Assembly: GCA_910588405.1 (NCBI GenBank) | Contig: CAJUPT010000011.1 | Coordinates: 1-63,779 of the forward strand | Length of the DNA: 63,779 nucleotides | Source of the DNA: an uncultured Lachnospiraceae bacterium | Lineage (GTDB): Bacteria; Bacillota; Clostridia; Lachnospirales; Lachnospiraceae | Direction: 5' to 3' | Shown here: positions 42,000 through 50,488 of the stretch, piece after piece | Layout of the letters: each line of letters begins with the position of its first letter | How positions within the stretch are numbered: the first letter of the stretch is position 1 | Made by a program: the position numbers and the translations under genes | Notes under the pieces: model-generated | Seen by the model: the letters and a program-made list of their open reading frames with translations, nothing else | The model's database searches: none | Told to the model about the DNA's origin: nothing

Positions 42000-42079
42000 T
42001 TGTCTCCGACCGGCTTTTTGGGTCGGAAAATGTTGACTTTCAGCAGCGGAAGACCCAAATAAAACCGGGTTATTTCCGG

Positions 42080-42643
42080 TCAGGTTCCCGATAGTTCTAA
42101 TTCCTGCAGGCTAATCCACAAATCGTCATAGAGATTAACCTTGACTTTATCCTGGAAAGTATAGGTGGTCATTTTAAACTGCGTCTTTTCCAGATAGTAT
42201 ACCACAATATGCCTTTGTACTGGGTCAACAATCCAATATTCCCTGACACCGGCATCCATGTAAAGATTCAGTTTCCGCACATAATCATGGCTGGAAGTGC
42301 TGGGGGAAACAATTTCAATAATCCAGTCCGGCGCTCCGGTACACCCTTGGTCAGTCAGTTTGTTGGGGTCACAGATCACGCTGATGTCCGGTTCAACAAC
42401 GGTTTTCCGGTTATCGAACAGTTTGACAGAAAAGGGCGCAGGGTATATTTTGCAGGAGCCTTTTTTTGAGCGTAGATAATTTCCGATTTCTAAATGCAGG
42501 GAGGATAATATTTCCTGATGTATTCTGCTGGGAGCTGCCATATCATAAAACTGTCCGTCAATTAATTCTGCCCTGACATTCTCTGGCAGGTTGTAATAAT
42601 CATCTTCGGTATAAAAGTCTGTTCGTGCTAACGCCTGTGACAT
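42080..42643 (-). CDS. Uma2 family protein (DUF820)
   Basis: 187 residues, complete. RAELIDGQFYDMAAPSRIHQ, PAPFSVKL, VEPDISVICDPNKLTDQG, the core APDWIIEIVSPSTSSHDYVR and YMDAGVREYWIVDPVQRHI match the PD-(D/E)xK-like Uma2 fold (putative endonuclease). It is the intact paralogue of the broken gene at 31035. Uma2 genes are often multicopy and their role is not established. Confidence 0.9.
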   Translation of the reverse strand: MSQALARTDFYTEDDYYNLPENVRAELIDGQFYDMAAPSRIHQEILSSLHLEIGNYLRSKKGSCKIYPAPFSVKLFDNRKTVVEPDISVICDPNKLTDQGCTGAPDWIIEIVSPSTSSHDYVRKLNLYMDAGVREYWIVDPVQRHIVVYYLEKTQFKMTTYTFQDKVKVNLYDDLWISLQELELSGT

Positions 42644-42840
42644 AATGCTTCTCCTTTCTGTTGTGGATTATGGGGCGGTTTATGATAAAAGAGTTTTTGT
42701 TCTCGTTTTCAGCAGGGTTGATTTGCCTCAAATATTTTCTTGCGCAGCGTATATGCTGTGTAATCTTTGTTGTTCGGTAATTTGAGGATATTGGATTTAT
42801 ATTTCACAGCCATTTCATAAATCTTCTGCTCATAATACAC

Positions 42841-42870
42841 ATTATAGTATAGAATATATATAAAAGTAAA
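42841..42870 (-). promoter_or_regulatory. Probable promoter of the Uma2 gene
   Basis: On the minus strand TTTACT (42865-42870) and TATAAT (42841-42846) are 18 bases apart. The leader would be about 190 bases. It is divergent from the promoter at 42906. Confidence 0.5.
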
Positions 42871-42905
42871 GTGGATTAAATATCCCTCTTTATACCAGAA
42901 GTATA

Positions 42906-42934
42906 ATGACAGCCGCCCAAATCTATGCTATAGT
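42906..42934 (+). promoter_or_regulatory. Probable promoter upstream of the rtcB region
   Basis: ATGACA (42906-42911) and TATAGT (42929-42934) are 17 bases apart. Transcription would start near 42941 and cover the interrupted frame at 42987 and rtcB. Confidence 0.5.
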
Positions 42935-42986
42935 ATGATAAAGAAGAAAAAACGGATCTGATACCGGCTCCGGGAAAGGAAAAGCG

Positions 42987-43406
42987 ATGTTCACAGTGAT
43001 TCATTCAAGTTGTTTCTGTCTGAAAAATATAAAAAACGCGCCGCTCGAACAGAAAAGTATGCGGGGCGTTGGCTTTGTGTGTTCAGATAAGCATAAGCTT
43101 GGAAGAGATACTGTGGAGAAGGCAGCAGGTCTATCGGAATAGGAGATAGAAGCAGGCAGCCGGATTCATGGATTGTTGAACCGCTTATCTTGTGTGGATG
43201 CGCAGGGTAGGCGGTATTTTTGTATTCTATGCGGCGGAAAGGTAAAATGTCGCCAGGGCGGCACACCGCGGGCAGAGAATCTTTCGGAGGCGGATTCTGA
43301 TTACGAAGTATCCGGAAAAATGTGTCAGTACCCAAAAGTATGGTTTGCAATGACGCATTTAGCAGGACTTTCAGGAAATGAGGATGAGGAAAAACTATGG
43401 ATATGA
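42987..43406 (+). other. Possible gene interrupted by one TAG, before rtcB
   Basis: ATG 42987, with AAAGGA about seven bases upstream, opens a 51-codon frame (MFTVIHSSCFCLKNIKNAPL at the start) ending at TAG 43140-43142. The same frame continues without another stop for 87 codons to TGA 43404, overlapping the rtcB start. The downstream part includes a CxxC-like YFCILCGGKVKCRQGG. This could be a decayed gene, a small peptide gene, or chance. I do not recognise either part. Confidence 0.35.
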
Positions 43407-44611
43407 TTGAAATCAAAGGAAAAGTAAATACGGCTCTCTGCTACGCAAGAGTCGTGGAGGACGAAGCGGTCGAGCAGATCAGGCGAATGTGTGATTATCC
43501 GATGACCGAAGGCGCCCGAATCCGCATTATGCCGGATGTACATGCCGGTAAGGGCTGCACGATCGGGACTACAATGACGATCACAGATAAGGCTGTCCCC
43601 AATATCGTCGGGGTCGATATCGGATGCGGCATGTATACGGTGGAGCTTGGCAAAGCGGATATCGATTTTGCAAAGGTGGACGAAGCCGCTCATTTTATTC
43701 CTTCCGGAATGAACGTATGGGAGGGGCGGCAGGAGCGTTTTGATTTGACAGTGCTTGCCTGCTACAGAGAACTTAAGGATACGAAGAGATTGGAAAGATC
43801 CCTTGGCACTCTGGGCGGCGGCAATCATTTTATTGAAATCGACGAGGCGAAAGACGGCGCCAGATACCTGGTTATCCATTCCGGTTCAAGGAATCTGGGG
43901 AAGCAGGTGGCGGAGCTTTATCAGAAACTGGCAGTCAATCTTCAAAGAGGATACGGCGATTATCTGGAAAAACGCGACGAGATTATCAGAACCTATAAGG
44001 AGCAGGGACGAAAAAGCGAAATACAGGCAGCGTTAAAGCAGCTCCATTGGCAGGTCTATGAGTCTGAGACGAGTATGCCGGAGGATCTTTGCTATTTATC
44101 CGGAAAGTATCTGGAGGATTATCTTCATGATGTGGAGATCTGCCAGGCATTCGCAAGGCGCAGCCGGGAGAAAATGGCTGAGATTATCCTGGAAAGAACC
44201 GGGCTGGCAGGCGGCGAAGCCTTCCACACGATTCATAATTATATCGATACGGAGGAAATGATTTTAAGGAAGGGTGCGATCGCGGCCCATAGCGGAGAAA
44301 AGGTGCTGATTCCGATTAATATGAGGGACGGAAGCGTGCTGGCGGTCGGTAAAGGAAATCCGGAATGGAATTATTCCGCACCCCATGGGGCCGGAAGGCT
44401 GATGTCCAGGACGAAAGCGAAAGCAAATCTCAGCATGGATGAATACAGGGAAACGATGAAGGGGATTTATACCACTTCCGTGAATGAAAAGACACTGGAT
44501 GAAGCGCCGATGGCGTATAAGAGCCTTGCGGACATTATCGAAGTGATCGAAGAGTCCGTGGATGTGATCGACGTGATGAAACCCATATATAATTTTAAAG
44601 CTTCTGACTAA
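43397..44611 (+). CDS. rtcB: RNA-splicing ligase RtcB
   Basis: 404 residues, the short bacterial RtcB form. Metal and guanylylation motifs: PDVHAGKGCTIGTTM, GVDIGCGMYTVE, LGGGNHFIEID, the His-rich HSGSRNLGKQ, and the nucleotidyl-histidine region NYSAPHGAGRLMSRTKAK. It joins RNA 2',3'-cyclic phosphate (or 3'-phosphate) and 5'-OH ends using GTP and Mn2+. No archease or rtcA gene accompanies it. A potential upstream frame overlaps its start. A GC-rich hairpin follows. Confidence 0.95.
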   Translation: MDMIEIKGKVNTALCYARVVEDEAVEQIRRMCDYPMTEGARIRIMPDVHAGKGCTIGTTMTITDKAVPNIVGVDIGCGMYTVELGKADIDFAKVDEAAHFIPSGMNVWEGRQERFDLTVLACYRELKDTKRLERSLGTLGGGNHFIEIDEAKDGARYLVIHSGSRNLGKQVAELYQKLAVNLQRGYGDYLEKRDEIIRTYKEQGRKSEIQAALKQLHWQVYESETSMPEDLCYLSGKYLEDYLHDVEICQAFARRSREKMAEIILERTGLAGGEAFHTIHNYIDTEEMILRKGAIAAHSGEKVLIPINMRDGSVLAVGKGNPEWNYSAPHGAGRLMSRTKAKANLSMDEYRETMKGIYTTSVNEKTLDEAPMAYKSLADIIEVIEESVDVIDVMKPIYNFKASD

Positions 44612-44636
44612 GGCGGAGGAGCATCTCTCCTCCGTC
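44612..44636 (+). terminator. GC-rich hairpin after rtcB
   Basis: GGCGGAGGAG (44612-44621) pairs with CTCCTCCGTC (44627-44636) around a five-base loop. There is no T tract, so termination is uncertain; it may stabilise the rtcB 3' end. Confidence 0.4.
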
Positions 44637-44674
44637 TGTACGCAAGGGCGGAAATGGAGGAGGAAATGTTTGCG

Positions 44675-44920
44675 ATGCCTACAATCGATATGGAAGCTAC
44701 CGGGCGGAATATTATGAGGCTGAGGAAGGCGGCGGGCCTGACGGTGAAAGAGCTGCAGGATATTTTTGGATTCGCCACGCCCCAGGCCATCTACAAGTGG
44801 CAGCACGGAACCGCAATGCCTACCATCGATAATCTGGTAGTGCTGGCAGCCGTGCTGGCGGTTCCGATGGATGAGATTATCATATGCGATGGAAACAGAG
44901 ATGTGCAGATCAGCGCGTGA
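44675..44920 (+). CDS. XRE-type helix-turn-helix regulator
   Basis: About 81 residues from ATG 44675 (in-frame ATGs at 44654 and 44666). GGAGGAGG lies about ten bases upstream. The HTH reads MRLRKAAGLTVKELQDIFGF, then TPQAIYKWQHGTAMPTIDNL, typical of small phage-repressor-like regulators; there is no separate effector domain. It is paralogous to the next gene. Confidence 0.82.
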   Translation: MPTIDMEATGRNIMRLRKAAGLTVKELQDIFGFATPQAIYKWQHGTAMPTIDNLVVLAAVLAVPMDEIIICDGNRDVQISA

Positions 44921-44997
44921 TTCTTCTGGACTTTTCCGGCGGCCGGTGTTACAATAGTTGATGTTTCGGGATGGATGGATAGATCAGGAGGTGCGGG

Positions 44998-45321
44998 ATG
45001 AAACCGATGTATTTATCAATTCGACAGAAGGAAACCGGCAGCCGGATTAAAAAGCTGCTTTCGGAAAGCGGCTATACGGTGAAGGATGTCCAGGTCGCAA
45101 TGGGATTTGAGAATCCCCAGGCGGTTTACAAATGGACATCAGGAAAATCGCTTCCGAGCCTGGACAATTTTATTATTCTCAGCAGACTGTTACATACAAG
45201 TATTGAAGATATCCTCGTCATTGACGGGGATATTGCTTTGTCAGGGGTATTTTTGAAAAGAATTTTTTCAACTGCCAGTATAATGAAAATGTTTCCACAG
45301 TGTGGTAAACTGTTACCATAG
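44998..45321 (+). CDS. XRE-type helix-turn-helix regulator, longer paralogue
   Basis: 107 residues. AGGAGG lies six bases before ATG 44998. HTH: IKKLLSESGYTVKDVQVAMG, then NPQAVYKWTSGKSLPSLDN, closely parallel to the preceding protein, with a C-terminal extension (GDIALSGVFLKRIF) that differs. Tandem paralogues like these may have arisen by duplication. Target unknown. Confidence 0.82.
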   Translation: MKPMYLSIRQKETGSRIKKLLSESGYTVKDVQVAMGFENPQAVYKWTSGKSLPSLDNFIILSRLLHTSIEDILVIDGDIALSGVFLKRIFSTASIMKMFPQCGKLLP

Positions 45322-45357
45322 GCGAACGGAAAATAACAGATGAAGGAGGAGCCAGGG

Positions 45358-45873
45358 ATGCGGAAAATGACGTCGGCTTATGCGAATAAGATGCTGAGGA
45401 GTCTTGAGGAAGATAAAAGTTATTGGACAAATAAGGAAAATGAGTCGAATACATATGTGGCGGCGGTCAATGAGGAGCCGGTGATTCCGGAATATGATTA
45501 TGCGGAGGTGGCTGCAAAAATCGAGGAGATCGATGAAAAAATCTGCGTCATCAAGCATGCCGTTAATCTGAATAATGCCATGGCAAGGGTGAAGGTCGGG
45601 GAAAAAGAAATGAGTGTGGACACGATCCTGATCCGGATGGCTCAGTTAAACAAGAGGAAAGCGACACTGGATTATATGCGCAAGCAGCTGCCGAAGTCCC
45701 GGGAAGAACAGCGCTCCTATATGTCCAGAAATGCCGTTCCGGAATACCGGTACATCAATTATGACCTTGACCTGATCAAAAAGGAATATGAACGGGTGTC
45801 CGAGGCCATTATGGAGATGCAGATGGCTTTAGACCAGTACAATCAGACAGTGCTGTTTGATGTGGATATTTAA
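45358..45873 (+). CDS. Coiled-coil hypothetical protein
   Basis: 171 residues from ATG 45358, with AAGGAGG eight bases upstream (the frame is open from 45340). The N terminus MRKMTSAYANKMLRSLEEDK is basic, followed by helical heptad-rich stretches (YAEVAAKIEEIDEKICVIKH, and LDYMRKQLPKSREEQRSYMS) and VSEAIMEMQMALDQYNQTVL. NNAMARVKVGEKEMSVDTIL is the most distinctive segment. No signal or membrane segment. I do not recognise the family with confidence. The 45874-46293 spacer after it has no gene; at 46060-46170 it is GC-rich with several inverted repeats (for example GCCGG/CCGGC). Confidence 0.7.
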   Translation: MRKMTSAYANKMLRSLEEDKSYWTNKENESNTYVAAVNEEPVIPEYDYAEVAAKIEEIDEKICVIKHAVNLNNAMARVKVGEKEMSVDTILIRMAQLNKRKATLDYMRKQLPKSREEQRSYMSRNAVPEYRYINYDLDLIKKEYERVSEAIMEMQMALDQYNQTVLFDVDI

Positions 45874-46293
45874 TGCAGCATGTTTGCGCATTCATTTACG
45901 CGGCATTTATTCCGTACGGAGCATGGAACCTATAGGACTTTGAATTTTATGTTGTTGTTCATGGTTAATGTTTGTTTGCTTATTGGTTATTGATTATTCG
46001 TTAATGTTCAATGTTTGGGCAAACTGCAAAATATTATTTCAATAGGCTCTGTAGAAAACTTATGTGGGATACCACAGCGCCGGGAGTTCGGTTTGACCGG
46101 CAGGGGCTGCGGAAGGCTTTTTGGCTTTTCGCGGCTTTTTACATATGGGGAATTCTGCGCTCCCCTTGTAAAATAACCGGCAATCACATATAATAAAGCA
46201 GAAGCATGGTCAAAAAGGAAAATGCAGTCGGAAACAGGGAAAACCTGAACAGATTTCAATAAAAACAAACAAACAGACAAAGGAGAGATGATT

Positions 46294-46746
46294 ATGTTAG
46301 AAACAGGAACCAAAGCGCCGGATTTTGAACTGCCGGATCAGGACGGGCAGATGCATAAGTTAAGCGAATACAGAGGCAAAAAGGTGATTTTATATTTTTA
46401 CCCAAAGGATAACACGCCCGGCTGTACGAAGCAGGCCTGCGGTTATTCGGAGCGGATGCCTCAGTTTATGGAAAAGGGGGCGGTGATTCTTGGCATCAGC
46501 AAGGATTCGGTGGCTTCCCATAAAAAATTTGTGGAGAAATATGGACTTGCCTTTACGCTGCTGGCTGACCCCGAGCGTAAGGTAATCGAAGCGTACGATG
46601 TGTGGAAAGAAAAAAAGAATTACGGCAAAGTAGCCATGGGCGTGGTTCGCACCACTTACCTGATCGACGAGGAAGGGACGATTGTGAAAGCAAACGATAA
46701 AGTCAAAGCGGCGGACGATCCGAAAAAGATGCTGGGTGAGATCTGA
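46294..46746 (+). CDS. bcp: Thioredoxin-dependent peroxiredoxin, Bcp/PrxQ type
   Basis: 150 residues from ATG 46294 (AAGGAG eight bases upstream; an in-frame ATG at 46288 is too close). FYPKDNTPGCTKQACGYSE holds the peroxidatic cysteine and the resolving cysteine five residues later, the BCP pattern. It reduces peroxides with electrons from thioredoxin. Its TGA overlaps the ATG of yaaA, so the two oxidative-stress genes are coupled. Confidence 0.95.
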   Translation: MLETGTKAPDFELPDQDGQMHKLSEYRGKKVILYFYPKDNTPGCTKQACGYSERMPQFMEKGAVILGISKDSVASHKKFVEKYGLAFTLLADPERKVIEAYDVWKEKKNYGKVAMGVVRTTYLIDEEGTIVKANDKVKAADDPKKMLGEI

Positions 46747-47507
46747 TGAAGATTATTTTATCGCCGGCGAAAAAGATGAATGTGGTTTCCGATCTGCTGG
46801 CCCCTCAGGGTATGCCGGCCTTTCTTGACCAGACAGAGGAAATACTGGCCTGGCTGAGAACAAAGTCTTATGGGGAATTGAAAAAACTGTGGGGCTGCAA
46901 TGATAAAATCGCGGAGCAAAATATGGATCGGCTCCGGCATATGGATCTGCACCGGAATCTGACGCCGGCGATTTTGTCCTATGAGGGAATCGCCTACCAG
47001 TATATGGCGCCCTCTGTTTTTGAGGACCGCCAGCTGGAATATGTACAGGAGCATCTGCGGATCTTGTCCGCATTTTACGGTGTGTTGAAGCCTGCGGACG
47101 GCGTAACGCCCTACCGCCTGGAGATGCAGGCGAAGGCGGCGGTGGGGAGCTGTAAAAACCTTTATGAGCTGTGGGGCAGGAGGCTCTATGAGGCGGTTCG
47201 GGACGAGGACGGAATCATGATTAACCTGGCCTCCAAGGAATACGCAAAATGTGTGGAAAAGTATTTGACAAAAAGAGATCGTTACATAACAATTACATTC
47301 TGCGAGGAATCCGGCGGGAAGCTGGTGACAAAGGGAACCTACGCGAAAATGGCCCGGGGAGAGATGGTACGCTTTATGGCGGAGAAGCAGATTGAAGCCC
47401 CGGAAGAAATCCGTAATTTCGACCGGCTGGGATATGTGTTCCGGGAGGATTTGACGACGGATCAGGAATATGTCTTTGAGCGGGCGGAATCGGCGGATGC
47501 CAAATAA
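46746..47507 (+). CDS. yaaA: Peroxide stress protein YaaA (DUF328)
   Basis: 253 residues. MKIILSPAKKMN at the start, PAILSYEGIAYQYM, ILSAFYGVLKPADGVTPYRLEM and the C-terminal ITFCEESGGKLVTKGTYAKMARGEM match the YaaA family. In E. coli it limits free iron under peroxide stress and binds DNA. Coupling to the peroxiredoxin gene fits a shared oxidative-stress role. Confidence 0.95.
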   Translation: MKIILSPAKKMNVVSDLLAPQGMPAFLDQTEEILAWLRTKSYGELKKLWGCNDKIAEQNMDRLRHMDLHRNLTPAILSYEGIAYQYMAPSVFEDRQLEYVQEHLRILSAFYGVLKPADGVTPYRLEMQAKAAVGSCKNLYELWGRRLYEAVRDEDGIMINLASKEYAKCVEKYLTKRDRYITITFCEESGGKLVTKGTYAKMARGEMVRFMAEKQIEAPEEIRNFDRLGYVFREDLTTDQEYVFERAESADAK

Positions 47508-47630
47508 TGGGGAAGCTGCCTGTAATGTTTGAAATCTACAGGAAAGAATATTTTGTGGTTAATTTGATTCGATAAATTATGGAATGAAATATTGTGGTTG
47601 TAAATATGTTGTTCATAGAAAGGATATAAT

Positions 47631-48362
47631 ATGAACGAAATCATCAAAGCCCTCCATAAGAGGAAATCGGTACGTGTATTCACGGAAAAGGAAATTTCGG
47701 CAGAGGAAAAGGAGGCCATTCTGGAAGCGGCGATCCAGGCGCCGTCCGCAGGCTGCCAGCTGCTGTATACGATTCTGGATATCACGGATCAGCAGAAAAA
47801 AGAAAAGCTGGCCGAGCTCTGCGATCATCAGCCCTTTATTGCGAAAGCAAAGCTGGTGCTGGTGTTTTGCGCGGACTGCGAAAAGTGGCTTTCTTTTTAC
47901 AGAGAAGCCGGCCTGACGCCCAGAAAGCCGGGTGCGGGCGATCTGCTGCTGGCAGTGGAGGACGCTGCGATTGCGGCCCAGAACGCAGTGACGGCGGCGG
48001 AGAGCCTTGGCATCGGTTCCTGTTATATAGGCGATGTGATGGAGCGGGCGGAAGAGATGAAAGCCCTTCTGGCCCTTCCTCCCTATGTATATCCGGCCTG
48101 TATGCTGGTATTCGGTTATCCGACGGAACATCAGAAGGAACGGACAAAGCCGTCCCGGTTTGCGGTTTCCGATATGGTCTGCGAAAATGCGTATCAGGGC
48201 AAAAATAGTCATGAGATCCGCGCCATGTTTGTGCAAAAAACAGACGGAAAGGATTACGACCCGTGGATGGAGGCATTCTGGAAAAGGAAGTATGAATCAG
48301 ATTTTTCAAAAGAGATGAGCCGGTCTATGGAGGTGTATTTGAAAGATTTTCTGGAGGAGTAG
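47631..48362 (+). CDS. Nitroreductase-family flavoprotein
   Basis: 243 residues. The N-terminal IKALHKRKSVRVFTEKEIS and ILEAAIQAPSAGCQLLYTIL are nitroreductase FMN-binding signatures; GIGSCYIGDVMERAEEMK and YVYPACMLVFGYPTE complete the fold. A C-terminal extension past residue 180 (KNSHEIRAMFVQKTD onward) is longer than in minimal members. It probably uses FMN and NAD(P)H; physiological substrate unknown. It follows yaaA by about 120 bases. Confidence 0.9.
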   Translation: MNEIIKALHKRKSVRVFTEKEISAEEKEAILEAAIQAPSAGCQLLYTILDITDQQKKEKLAELCDHQPFIAKAKLVLVFCADCEKWLSFYREAGLTPRKPGAGDLLLAVEDAAIAAQNAVTAAESLGIGSCYIGDVMERAEEMKALLALPPYVYPACMLVFGYPTEHQKERTKPSRFAVSDMVCENAYQGKNSHEIRAMFVQKTDGKDYDPWMEAFWKRKYESDFSKEMSRSMEVYLKDFLEE

Positions 48363-48410
48363 GATTTGACTGTGAAATACGACAGATAACGCTTGTCATT
48401 TATGAAAAAG

Positions 48411-48475
48411 AATCCGGCAAAACGTGCCAACACATAAAATATACTTTGTGATGGCGTGTTTTGCCGGATTTCATT
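48411..48475. terminator. Bidirectional terminator between nitroreductase and pilT
   Basis: An 18-base arm beginning AATCCGGCAAAACG (48411-48428) pairs with its partner ending TTTTGCCGGATT (48453-48470), with thirteen perfect outer pairs and G-U pairs inside. It is flanked by A and T runs and lies between convergent genes. Confidence 0.75.
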
Positions 48476-48554
48476 ATATGGTTCTATCAGCAAACATATT
48501 GATGATCAGGCAGCCTGCGGTTTACTTCCTGCTGTCAGTCGTTTTACTTGTCGC

Positions 48555-49622
48555 TTACCGGATTTTCTTAGATAGCATATCCGGATTAGACGCAAAAGTC
48601 AGCGCCGTTTCCCGGGTAATCGTTCCTTCGTTGTACAGCTTTGCCAGGCTGGAGTCCATGGAGCACATCTCGGGGCTTGAGGAGGAATAAATAATGCCGT
48701 CGATCTGGGGAATCTTGTTATCCCGGATCATATTGCGGATAGCGGGCGTTACCGTCATAATCTCAAATACGGGAACCAGCGTTTCATGTACGGTGGGAAC
48801 CAGATGCTGGGTGATTACCGCCTGCAGAACCATGGAGAGCTGTACGGCGATCTGCCGCTGCTGGTTTGGCGGGAACACGTCGATAATCCGGTCGATGGTA
48901 TTGGCGCTGCCGATGGTGTGTAGCGTGGAGAAAATCAGATGCCCTGTCTCGGCGGCGGTCATCGCTACCTGTATGGTCTCATAGTCTCGCATTTCCCCTA
49001 AAAGAATCACGTCCGGACTCTGACGCAGAGCGGCCCGCAGAGCCGCAACATAGCTGTCGGTATCAGCGCTGATTTCCCGCTGGCTGATAATGCTCTTTTT
49101 ATGTTGATGCAAATATTCCAGAGGGTCCTCCAACGTGATAATATGCTTCTCGAAATTTTGATTGATATCGTCGATCATGCAGGCCAGCGTTGTGGACTTT
49201 CCGCTTCCGGCAGAGCCGGTTACCAGCACCAGTCCTTTCTTAAACCTGGCCAGGGCCATAATATTGTCCGGGATACCCAGGGCGGCAGGGTCAGGCAGGG
49301 AAAAGGTGATAATCCTGATTACCGCTGAGAGACTGCCCCTTTGTTTATAGGCGCTGATACGAAATCGGGACAGGCCGGGAATGGCGAAGGAGAAATCATC
49401 GTCTCCGGTTTCTAACAGGCGGTCCATAGAACGTTTGCCGGCCAGCGCATAAATATCCGTGACAATTTCCTGGGTGTCCGCAGGAAGAAGCCGCTGATCG
49501 TTCAGCTGGCTGATCGCATTATTTACCCGCATGGATGCCGGACGGCCGGCTACGATAAATAAATCCGAGGCGTTGTGGTCAAGGGCCTTTTGGAGCAGCT
49601 CCGTTGTATTTGAAAATTCCAT
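48555..49622 (-). CDS. pilT: PilT-type ATPase of a type IV pilus-like system
   Basis: 355 residues, PilT length. Walker A GSAGSGKST (residues 136-144), Asp box ITLEDPLEYLHQHKKS, Walker B DVILLGEMRDYETIQ, His box GHLIFSTLHTIGSANTID. PilT hexamers usually drive pilus retraction; no PilB/GspE extension ATPase lies in the window, so this protein may be the only motor of the local cluster or work with a distant one. AAAGGAAG precedes ATG 49622. It is the last gene of the minus-strand cluster. Confidence 0.93.
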   Translation of the reverse strand: MEFSNTTELLQKALDHNASDLFIVAGRPASMRVNNAISQLNDQRLLPADTQEIVTDIYALAGKRSMDRLLETGDDDFSFAIPGLSRFRISAYKQRGSLSAVIRIITFSLPDPAALGIPDNIMALARFKKGLVLVTGSAGSGKSTTLACMIDDINQNFEKHIITLEDPLEYLHQHKKSIISQREISADTDSYVAALRAALRQSPDVILLGEMRDYETIQVAMTAAETGHLIFSTLHTIGSANTIDRIIDVFPPNQQRQIAVQLSMVLQAVITQHLVPTVHETLVPVFEIMTVTPAIRNMIRDNKIPQIDGIIYSSSSPEMCSMDSSLAKLYNEGTITRETALTFASNPDMLSKKIR

Positions 49623-49663
49623 GTTGCTTCCTTTCTATATACAGTGTTGCAACGCTCCTTCCA

Positions 49664-49790
49664 TCGCTATCCCCCTTGGGCTGTGAAAATTTGTAGCCAC
49701 GAAAGGTCAGTAAACCCGCTCTCGTTACGAACATTTAAAGCCAGTTCTTTAGCCACTTGCTATTTTCCAGGGGTTTGCTCGGTTCGTTGC
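49664..49790 (-). repeat. Repeat family B, copy 2, in the pilT leader
   Basis: On the minus strand: CAGCAACGAACCG, AAACCCCTGG, AAAATAGCAAGTGGCTAAAG, then GTTCGTAACGAGAGCGGGTTT. AAACCC pairs with GGGTTT across about 60 bases. The first 45 bases parallel the copy at 28604-28650. It lies between the stop of the upstream pilin-like gene and pilT. Confidence 0.65.
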
Positions 49791-49821
49791 TGTTAAAAAC
49801 CTGATATTGCTATGGGTGGTT

Positions 49822-50304
49822 TTAAAAGGTAATCAGATCCACACTTTCGTCCCCATTCCACTCAGTGGCGGGAACTTTCTGCCAGGCGGTAATTTTCAAG
49901 TAGCCTTCATCGGCAGCAGGAGATAAACTGATGGTCAGGATTACATTTAAGTTCTGGGTGTCATTAACCGGAACCTGATAGGAGAGGGTCGGCTCTGTCC
50001 CTGTGAAATCCGCAGTGACGCCTTCCAGCCCGGATAGCTTCTCTTCGAGAATCGAGCCGTAACGTTCCGGTGATGTGCCGTAGGCATCATGGAGAAGCCG
50101 GTCGATTTCCCTGAATGTCTCCATAGCAGTATTGGAGGCTTCGTAATAATCCGAGTTATAATCCGCTATTTTCCGGCTGTACTGATATTCGCCAAGAGCG
50201 CCTGACAAGGCCAGTGTGGCGAATATGACCAGGCACAAAACAATAAAGGTCATCAAAAGCGATACGGAACCGATATTGGTGACTGGATAGGAACGCTTTT
50301 TCAT
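49822..50304 (-). CDS. Pilus-cluster membrane protein, PilX-like in layout
   Basis: About 160 residues from ATG 50304; AAAGGAGG lies about 11 bases upstream and the frame is open to 50394. The basic start MKKRSYPVTNIGSVSL leads into one hydrophobic segment (LLMTFIVLCLVIFATLALSG), then an exported domain of about 130 residues. The N terminus lacks the GFxxxE prepilin cleavage site, but the arrangement resembles PilX-type minor pseudopilin partners. Function inferred from position only. Confidence 0.7.
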   Translation of the reverse strand: MKKRSYPVTNIGSVSLLMTFIVLCLVIFATLALSGALGEYQYSRKIADYNSDYYEASNTAMETFREIDRLLHDAYGTSPERYGSILEEKLSGLEGVTADFTGTEPTLSYQVPVNDTQNLNVILTISLSPAADEGYLKITAWQKVPATEWNGDESVDLITF

Positions 50305-50488
50305 ATGGGACAAAGCCTCCTTTCTATAGGGATGCACTCTTCGGAATCTCTCAGCATCTGCTTTTGTGGCTGATTTTCTGCCGGTCACACACAAGTTTAT
50401 TCCATGTATGTCTTATAAATTTGTGCACATCTGGCAAACAATCATCTCACAGAACCGGGCATTCCAGGAATACATTGGGTATATTTTT

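Noticed and set aside
42991..43416. 141-codon minus-strand frame upstream of rtcB
   Set aside because: No start signal, composition unlike the neighbours, and it opposes a promoter and frame on the plus strand.
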